The notes under the pieces were generated by a model, which did no database searches, was not told the DNA's origin, and saw only the letters and a list, made by a program, of their open reading frames with translations. A DNA stretch of 64,000 nt, from the NCBI GenBank assembly GCA_036172665.1, contig CM069873.1:37810001-37874000 (forward strand). Direction: 5' to 3'. How positions within the stretch are numbered: position 1 is the first letter of the stretch; every line of letters starts with the position of its first letter. The position numbers and the translations under genes are program-made. Below are positions 55,512 through 64,000 of this stretch, in pieces. This DNA is from Prosopocoilus inquinatus. Lineage: Eukaryota; Arthropoda; Insecta; Coleoptera; Lucanidae.

Positions 55512-56860
55512 ACACGCATTAGCGTTGTTCCTGTGATGTATCTAATCGATCCTTACTCATCTATCATGTTATTTGACGTTTGGATGGACTCCAGTAACTC
55601 TGATGTGAGATACGAAGTTCTCGGACGCAGCTGAAGCTAGAAATAATTTTAAACGAAACAATACGCATTAGCGTTGTTCCTGTGATGTATTTAATCGATC
55701 CTTACTCATCTATCATGTTATTTGACGTTTGAATGGACTCCAGTAACTCTGATGTGAGATACAAAGTTCTCGGACGCAGCAGAAGCTGGAAATAGTTTTG
55801 AACGAAACAACACGTATTAGCGTTGTTCCTGTGATGTATCTAATGGATCCTTACTCATCTATCATGTTATTTGGCGCTTCGATGGACTCCAGTAACTCTG
55901 ATGTGAGATACAAAGTTTTCGGACGCAGCAGAAGCTGGAAATAGTTTTGAACGAAACAACACGTATTAGCGTTGTTCCTGTGTTGTATCTAATCGATCCT
56001 TACTCATCTATCATGTTATTTGGCGTTTCGATGGACTCCAGTAACTCTGATGTGAGATACAAAGTTTTCGGACGCAGCAGAAGCTGGAAATAGTTTTAAA
56101 CGAAACAACACGCATTAGCGTTGTTCCTGTGTTGTATCTAATCGATCCTTACTCATCTATCATGTTATTTGGCGTTTCGATGGACTCCAGTAACTCTGAT
56201 GTGTGATACGAAGTTTTGGGACGCAGCAGGAGCTGGAAATAGTTTTAAACGAAACAACACGCATTAGCGTTGTTCCTGTGTTGTATCTAATCGATCCTTA
56301 CTCATCTATCATGTTATTTGGCGTTTCGATGGACTCCAGTAACTCTGATGTGAGATACAAAGTTTTCGGACGCAGCAGAAGCTGGAAATAGTTTTGAACG
56401 AAACAACACGTATTAGCGTTGTTCCTGTGATGTATCTAATCGATCCTTACTTAGCTACTATGTTATTTGAAGTTTCGATGGACTCTAGTAACTCTGATGT
56501 GTGATACGAAGTTTTGGGACGCAGCAGGAGCTGGAAATAGTTTTAAACGAAACAACACGCATTAGCGTTGTTCCTGTGTTGTATCTAATCGATCCTTACT
56601 CATCTATCATGTTATTTGGCGTTTCGATGGACTCCAGTAACTCTGATGTGAGATACAAAGTTTTCGGACGCAGCAGAAGCTGGAAATAGTTTTGAACGAA
56701 ACAACACGTATTAGCGTTGTTCCTGTGATGTATCTAATCGATCCTTACTTAGCTACTATGTTATTTGACGTTTCGATGGACTCCAATAACTCTAATGTGA
56801 GATACGAAATTTTCGGACGCAGCAGAAGCTGGAAATAGTTTTAAACGAAACAACACGTAT
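55512..56860 (+). repeat. Domain C, tandem 2-monomer duplication
   Basis: The pair GATGTGTGATACG/GAAGTTTTGGG plus a CCTGTGTTGTATC, GGCGTTTCG monomer occurs at 56200-56400 and again at 56498-56698 (298 bases). CCTGTGTTG is a local variant also found at 55978 and 56127. A monomer with AGAAATAATTTTAAACG near 55640 recurs near 60255, 60705 and 63530. One GGATCC site lies at 55845, the last in the window. Confidence 0.8.
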
Positions 56861-59825
56861 TAGCGTTGTTCCTGTGATGTATCTAATCGATCCTTACTCA
56901 TCTATCATGTTATTTGACGTTTGGATGGACTCTAGTAACTCTGATGTGAGATACGAAGTTTTTGGACGCAGCAGGAGCTGGAAATAGTTTTAAACGAAAC
57001 AACACGTATTAGCGTTGTTCCTGTGATGTATCTAATCGATCCTTACTTAGCTACTATGTTATTTGACGTTTCGATGGACTCCAGTAACTCTAATGTGAGA
57101 TACGAAATTTTCGGACGCAGCAGAAGCTGGAAATAGTTTTAAACGAAACAACACGTATTAGCGTTGTTCCTGTGATGTATCTAATCGATCCTTACTCATC
57201 TATCATGTTATTTGACGTTTGGATGGACTCCAGTAACTGATGTGAGATACAAAGTTCTCGGACGCAGCAGAAGCTAGAAATAGTTTTGAACGAAACAACA
57301 CGTATTAGCGTTGTTCCTGTGATGTATCTAATCGATCCTTACTTATCTAACATGTTATTTGACGTTTGGATGGACTCCAGTAACTCTGATGTGAGATACA
57401 AAGTTTTCGGACGCAGCAGAAGCTGGAGATAGTTTCAAACGAAACAACACGCATTAGCGTTGTTCCTGTGATGTATCTAATCGATCCTTACTCATCTATC
57501 ATGTTATTTGGCGTTTCGATGGACTCCAGTAACTCTGATGTGAGATACAAAGTTTTCGGACGCAGCAGAAGCTGGAAATAGTTTTGAACGAAACAACACG
57601 TATTAGCGTTGTTCCTATGATGTATCTAATCGATCCTTACTTAGCTACTATGTTATTTGACGTTTCGATGGACTCCAATAACTCTAATGTGAGATACGAA
57701 ATTTTCGGACGCAGCAGAAGCTGGAAATAGTTTTAAATGAAACAACACGTATTAGCGTTGTTCCTGTGATGTATCTAATCGATCCTTACTCATCTATCAT
57801 GTTATTTGACGTTTCGATGGACTCTAGTAACTCTAATGTGAGATACGAAATGTTCGGACGCAGCAGAAGCTGGAAATAGTTTTAAACGAAACAACACGCA
57901 TTAGCGTTGTTCCTGTGATGTATCTAATCGATCCTTACTCATCTATCATGTTATTTGACGTTTGGATGGACTCCAGTAACTCTGATGTGAGATACAAAGT
58001 TCTCGGACGCAGCAGAAGCTGGAAATAGTTTTGAACGAAACAACACGTATTAGCGTTGTTCCTGTGATGTATCTAATCGATCCTTACTTATCTACTATGT
58101 TATTTGAAGTTTCGATGGACTCCAGTAACTCTGATGTGAGATACGAAATTTTCGAACGCAGCAGAACCTGGAAATAGTTTTAAATGAAACAACACGCATT
58201 AGCGTTGTTCCTGTGATGTATCTAATCGATCCTTACTCATCTATCATGTTATTTGACGTTTCGATGGACTCTAGTAACTCTGATGTGAGATACGAAGTTT
58301 TTGGACGCAGCAGGAGCTGGAAATAGTTTTAAACGAAACAACACGTATTAGCGTTGTTCCTGTGATGTATCTAATCGATCCTTACTTAGCTACTATGTTA
58401 TTTGACGTTTCGATGGACTCCAGTAACTCTAATGTGAGATACGAAATTTTCGGACGCAGCAGAAGCTGGAATTAGTTTTAAACGAAACAACACGTATTAG
58501 CGTTGTTCCTGTGATGTATCTAATCGATCCTTACTCATCTATCATGTTATTTGACGTTTGGATGGACTCCAGTAACTGATGTGAGATACAAAGTTCTCGG
58601 ACGCAGCAGAAGCTAGAAATAGTTTTGAACGAAACAACACGTATTAGCGTTGTTCCTGTGATGTATCTAATCGATCCTTACTTATCTATCATGTTATTTG
58701 ACGTTTGGATGGACTCCAGTAACTCTGATGTGAGATACAAAGTTTTCGGACCCAGCAGAAGCTGGAGATAGTTTCAAACGAAACAACACGCATTGGCGTT
58801 GTTCCTGTGATGTATCTAATCGATCCTTACTCATCTATCATGTTATTTGGCGTTTCGATGGACTCCAGTAACTCTGATGTGAGATACAAAGTTTTCGGAC
58901 GCAGCAGAAGCTGGAAATAGTTTTGAACGAAACAACACGTATTAGCGTTGTTCCTGTCATGTATCTAATCGATCCTTACTCATCTATCATGTTATTTGAC
59001 GTTTCGATGGACTCTAGTAACTCTAATGTGAGATACGAAATTTTCGGACGCAGCAGAAGCTGGAAATAGTTTTAAACGAAACAACACGCATTAGCGTTGT
59101 TCCTGTGATGTATCTAATCGATCCTTACTCATCTATCATGTTATTTGACGCTTGGATGGACTCCAGTAACTCTGATGTGAGATACAAAGTTTTCGGACGC
59201 AGCAGAAACTGGAAATAGTTTTGAACGAAACAACACGTATTAGCGTTGTTCCTGTGATGTATCTAATCGATCCTTACTTATCTACTATGTTATTTGAAGT
59301 TTCGATGGACTCTAGTAACTCTGATGTGTGATACGAAGTTTTTGGACGCAGCAGGAGCTGGAAATAGTTTCAAACGAAACAACACGCATTAGCGTTGTTC
59401 CTGTGATGTATCTAATCGATCCTTACTCATCTATCATGTTATTTGGCGTTTCGATGGACTCCAGTAACTCTGATGTGAGATACAAAGTTTTCGGACGCAG
59501 CAGAAGCTGGAAATAGTTTTGAACGAAACAACACGTATTAGCGTTGTTCCTGTGATGTATCTAATCGATCCTTACTTAGCTACTATGTTATTTGACGTTT
59601 CGATGGACTCCAATAACTCTAATGTGAGATACGAAATTTTCGGACGCAGCAGAAGCTGGAAATAGTTTTAAACGAAACAACACGTATTAGCGTTGTTCCT
59701 GTGATGTATCTAATCGATCCTTACTCATCTATCATGTTATTTGACGTTTCGATGGACTCTAGTAACTCTAATGTGAGATACGAAATTTTCGGACTCAGCA
59801 GAAGCTGGAAATAGTTTTAAACGAA
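56861..59825 (+). repeat. Domain C, 9-monomer tandem unit (1339 bp)
   Basis: CAGTAACTGA at 57231 recurs at 58570, offset 1339 (8 x 149 + 147). The unit has, in order, a GTTTTTGG monomer, a TTAGCTAC monomer, the 147-bp monomer with AGAAGCTAGAAATAG, a GATAGTTTCAAACG monomer and a GGCGTTTCG monomer. The second copy lacks the TTAGCTAC/GACTCCAATAAC monomer that begins near 57600 in the first. A GTTCCTATGATG variant occurs only near 57612. Confidence 0.8.
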
Positions 59826-62800
59826 ACAACACGCATTAGCGTTGTTCCTGTGATGTATCTAATCGATCCTTACTCATCTATCATGTTATTTGACGTTTGG
59901 ATGGACTCCAGTAACTCTGATGTGAGATACAAAGTTCTCGGACGCAGCAGAAGCTGGAAATAGTTTTGAACGAAACAACACGTATTAGCGTTGTTCCTGT
60001 GATGTATCTAATCGATCCTTACTCATCTAACATGTTATTTGGCGTTTCGATGGACTCCAGTAACTCTGACGTGAGATAAAAAGTTTTCGGACGCAGCAGA
60101 AGCTGGAAATAGTTTTAAACGAAACAACACGCATTAGCGTTGTTCCTGTGATGTATCTAATCGATCCTTACTCATCTATCATGATATTTTACGTTTGGAT
60201 GGACTCCAGTAACTCTGATGTGAGATACAAATTTCTCGGACGCAGCTGAAGCTAGAAATAATTTTAAACGAAACAACACGCATTAGCGTTGTTCCTGTGA
60301 TGTATTTAATCGATCCTTACTCATCTATCATGTTATTTGACGTTTGAATGGACTCCAGTAACTCTGATGTGAGATACAAAGTTCTCGGACGCAGCAGAAG
60401 CTGGAAATAGTTTTGAACGAAACAACACGTATTAGCGTTGTTCCTGTGATGTATCTAATCGATCCTTACTCATCTATCATGTTATTTGACGTTTCGATGG
60501 ACTCTAGTAACTCTGATGTGAGATACGAAGTTTTTGGACGCAGCAGGAGCTGGAAATAGTTTTAAACGAAACAACACGTATTAGCGTTGTTCCTGTGATG
60601 TACCTAATCGATCCTTACTTAGCTACTATGTTATTTGACTTTTCGATGGACTCCAGTAACTCTGATGTGAGATACAAAGTTCTCGGACGCAGCTGAAGCT
60701 AGAAATAATTTTAAACGAAACAACACGCATTAGCGTTGTTCCTGTGATGTATTTAATCGATCCTTACTCATCTATCATGTTATTTGACGTTTGAATGGAC
60801 TCCAGTAACTCTGATGTGAGATACAAAGTTCTCGGACGCAGCAGAAGCTGGAAATAGTTTTGAACGAAACAACACGTATTAGCGTTGTTCCTGTGATGTA
60901 TCTAATCGATCCTTACTTATCTACTATGTTATTTGACGTTTCGATGGACTCCAGTAACTCTGATATGAGATACGAAATTTTCGGACGCAGCAGAAGCTGG
61001 AAATAGTTTTAAACGAAACAACACGTATTAGCGTTGTTCCTGTGATGTATCTAATCGATCCTTACTCATCTATCATGTTATTTGACGTTTGGATGGACTC
61101 CAGTAACTGATGTGAGATACAAAGTTCTCGGACGCAGCAGAAGCTAGAAATAGTTTTGAACGAAACAACACGTATTAGCGTTGTTCCTGTGATGTATCTA
61201 ATCGATCCTTACTTATCTATCATGTTATTTGACGTTTGAATGGACTCCAGTAACTCTGATGTGAGATACAAAGTTTTCGGACGCAGCAGAAGCTGGAGAT
61301 AGTTTCAAACGAAACAACACGCATTAGCGTTGTTCCTGTGATGTATCTAATCGATCCTTACTCATCTATCATGTTATTTGGCGTTTCGATGGACTCCAGT
61401 AACTCTGACGTGAGATACAAAGTTTTCGGACGCAGCAGAAGCTGGAAATAGTTTTGAACGAAACAACACGTATTAGCGTTGTTCCTGTGATGTATCTAAT
61501 CGATCCTTACTTAGCTACTATGTTATTTGACGTTTCGATGGACTCCAATAACTCTAATGTGAGATACGAAATTTTCGGACGCAGCAGAAGCTGGAAATAG
61601 TTATAAACGAAACAACACGTATTAGCGTTGTTCCTGTGATGTATCTAATCGATCCTTACTCATCTATCATGTTATTTGACGTTTCGATGGACTCTAGTAA
61701 CTCTAATGTGAGATACGAAATGTTCGGACGCAGCAGAAGCTGGAAATAGTTTTAAACGAAACAACACGCATTAGCGTTGTTCCTGTGATGTATCTAATCG
61801 ATCCTTACTCATCTATCATGTTATTTGACGTTTGGATGGACTCCAGTAACTCTGATGTGAGATACAAAGTTCTCGGACGCAGCAGAAGCTGGAAATAGTT
61901 TTGAACGAAACAACACGTATTAGCGTTGTTCCTGTGATGTATCTAATCGATCCTTACTTATCTACTATGTTATTTGAAGTTTCTATGGACTCCAGTAACT
62001 CTGATGTGAGATACGAAATTTTCGAACGCAGCAGAATCTGGAAATAGTTTTAAATGAAACAACACGCATTAGCGTTGTTCCTGTGATGTATCTAATCGAT
62101 CCTTACTTAGCTACTATGTTATTTGACGTTTCGATATACTCCAGTAACTCTGATGTAAGATACGAAGTTTTTGGGCGCAGCAGGAGCTGGAAATAGTTTT
62201 AAACGAAGCAACACGTATTAGCGTTGTTCCTGTGATGTATCTAATCGATCCTTACTCATCTATCATGTTATTTGACGTTTGGATGGACTCCTGTAACTGA
62301 TGTGAGATACAAAGTTCTCGGACGCAGCAGAAGCTAGAAATAGTTTTGAACGAAACAACACGTATTAGCGTTGTTCCTGTGATGTATCTAATCGATCCTT
62401 ACTTATCTATCATGTTATTTGACGTTTGGATGGACTCCAGTAACTCTGATGTGAGATACAAAGTTTTCGGACGCAGCAGAAGCTGGAGATAGTTTCAAAC
62501 GAAACAACACGCATTAGCGTTGTTCCTGTGATGTATCTAATCGATCCTTACTCATCTATCATGTTATTTGGCGTTTCGATGGACTCTAGTAACTCTAATG
62601 TGAGATACGAAATTTTCGGACGCAGCAGAAGCTGGAAATAGTTTTAAACGAAACAACACGTATTAGCGTTGTTCCTGTGATGTATCTAATCGATCCTTAC
62701 TCATCTATCATGTTATTTGACGTTTGGATGGACTCCAGTAACTGATGTGAGATACAAAGTTCTCGGACGCAGCAGAAGCTAGAAATAGTTTTGAACGAAA

Positions 62801-64000
62801 CAACACGTATTAGCGTTGTTCCTGTGATGTATCTAATCGATCCTTACTTATCTAACATGTTATTTGACGTTTGGATGGACTCCAGTAACTCTGATGTGAG
62901 ATACAAAGTTTTCGGACGCAGCAGAAGCTGGAGATAGTTTCAAACGAAACAACACGCATTAGCGTTGTTCCTGTGATGTATCTAATCGATCCTTACTCAT
63001 CTATCATGTTATTTGACGTTTGGATGGACTCCAGTAACTCTGATGTGAGATACAAAGTTCTCGGACGCAGCAGAAGCTGGAAATAGTTTTGAACGAAACA
63101 ACACGTATTAGCGTTGTTCCTGTGATGTATCTAATCGATCCTTACTCATCTATCATGTTATTTGACGTTTGGATGGACTCCAGTAACTCTGATGTGAGAT
63201 ACAAAGTTTTCGGACGCAGCAGAAGCTTTAGATAGTTTTAAACGATACAACACGCATTAGCGTTGTTCCTGTGATGTATCTAATCGATCCTTACTCATCT
63301 ATCATGTTATTTGGCGTTTCGATGGACTCCAGTAACTCTGACGTGAGATAAAAAGTTTTCGGACGCAGCAGAAGCTGGAAATAGTTTTAAACGAAACAAC
63401 TCGCATTAGCGTTGTTCCTGTGATGTAGCTAATCGATCCTTACTCATCTATCATGTTATTTGACGTTTGGATGGACTCCAGTAACTCTGATGTGAGATAC
63501 AAAGTTCTCGGACGCAGCTGAAGCTAGAAATAATTTTAAACGAAACAACACGCATTAGCGTTGTTCCTGTGATGTATTTAATCGATCCTTACTCATCTAT
63601 CATGTTATTTGACGTTTGAATGGACTCCAGTAACTCTGATGTGAGATAAAATGTTCTCGGACGCAGCAGAAGCTGGAAATAGTTTTGAACGAAACAACAC
63701 GTATTAGCGTTGTTCCTGTGATGTATCTAATCGATCCTTACTTATCTACTATGTTATTTGACGTTTCGATGGACTCCAGTATCTCTGATGTGAGATACGA
63801 AATTTTCGAACGCAGCAGAATCTGGAAATAGTTTTAAATGAAACAACACGCATTAGCGTTGTTCCTGTGATGTATCTAATCGATCCTTACTCATCTATCA
63901 TGTTATTTGACGTTTCGATGGACTCTAGTAACTCTGATGTGAGATACGAAGTTTTTGGACGCAGCAGGAGATGGAAATAGTTTTAAACGAAACAACACGT
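59826..64000 (+). repeat. Domain C, mixed monomers to the window end
   Basis: 61020-62070 matches 57150-58200 at offset 3870 (26 x 149 minus 4), including GAAATGTTCGG (about 57848/61719). Further 147-bp monomers lie at 61101, 62291 and 62736, spaced 8 and 3 monomers apart. GACGTGAGATAAAAAG recurs near 60068 and 63348. The array runs off the right edge of the window in mid-monomer, so it continues. Confidence 0.8.

Larger units (their letters stand above)
1..64000 (+). repeat. 149-bp satellite DNA array (whole window)
   Basis: The motif GTTCCTGTGA recurs at 1, 150, 299 and then about every 149 bases to the end, always on this strand. With m1 at that motif, the consensus passes through CTAATCGATCC (m17-m27), TTGACGTTTCGATGGACTCC (m47-m66), GATGTGAGATAC (m76-m87), GGACGCAGCAG (m97-m107), AGCTGGAAATAGTTTTAAAC (m109-m128) and AACAACACGCATTAGCGTT (m131-m149). 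By hand count the consensus is 60/149 G+C with nine CpGs. I found no inverted monomer, no foreign insertion and no unique spacer, so every stretch not listed below is also satellite. Large eukaryotic satellites of this kind normally form heterochromatin near centromeres or telomeres; that placement is inferred, not shown. Confidence 0.98.

Noticed and set aside
1..64000. CRISPR array
   Set aside because: The repeats are 149 bp and contiguous. There are no short conserved repeats separated by unique spacers; all of the sequence between conserved boxes is itself repeated.
1..64000. Tandem-repeat protein gene (for example a long repetitive structural protein)
   Set aside because: Stops occur in every frame within one to two monomers (TAG in GAAATAG, TAA in TCTAATCG and TTTTAAAC, TGA in GTGATG), so no long frame exists on this strand, and none was apparent on the other.
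1..64000. Telomeric or ribosomal spacer repeat
   Set aside because: There are no short G-rich telomere repeats, no rRNA-like sequence and no promoter-type duplicated spacer next to unique sequence.
1..64000. Bacterial or viral origin of the window
   Set aside because: There are no genes at all in 64 kb and the tandem array is uniform. This fits eukaryotic satellite DNA and not a prokaryotic or viral genome.

Overview
The whole 64 kb window is one uninterrupted satellite DNA array. I see no protein-coding gene, RNA gene, transposon, CRISPR locus or unique-sequence spacer. A monomer of 149 bp repeats head to tail in a single orientation from base 1 to base 64000, giving about 430 copies. The consensus monomer is about 40% GC. 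It carries nine CpG dinucleotides where base composition predicts about six, so CpG is not depleted. Array size, monomer length close to a nucleosome core and multi-monomer higher-order repeats all point to eukaryotic constitutive heterochromatin (centromeric, pericentromeric or subtelomeric). The intact CpGs suggest a genome with little DNA methylation, for example many insects or other invertebrates. The species cannot be named from this sequence.

Monomer coordinates used here start at the motif GTTCCTGTGA (m1) and end with AGCGTT (m149). Differences between monomers are mainly substitutions in m20-m36, m50-m57, m65-m75 and m88-m97, plus a few small deletions that act as tags (147, 146 and 148 bp forms). 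These tags show that the array is a mosaic of higher-order repeats (HORs) made by repeated duplication, unequal exchange and conversion-like replacement.

Layout: 1-3325 is a partial 15-monomer HOR pair around unrelated monomers. 3326-12187 is an older, more mixed domain. 12187-21170 is a roughly 9 kb block repeated almost perfectly at 27664-36647 (constant offset 15477, at least four substitutions seen). 21171-27663 between them holds tandem 18-, 19- and 21-monomer units. 32862-39470 holds a tandem pair of a 22-monomer unit (3276 bp). 39471-40628 is an island of a distinct third monomer assortment. 40629-52070 is an 11.4 kb divergent copy of 6690-18870 that has gained, lost or swapped whole monomers. 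52071-64000 returns to the third assortment, with 2-, 9- and 11-monomer duplications.

Nothing here works together as a pathway. The candidate functional elements are structural: a bulged dyad at each monomer junction, a near-nucleosomal repeat length, and a weak partial match to the CENP-B box. The main results are the duplication history and the nested block at 40629-52070. The near-perfect 9 kb copy should be checked against raw long reads in case it is an assembly artefact.
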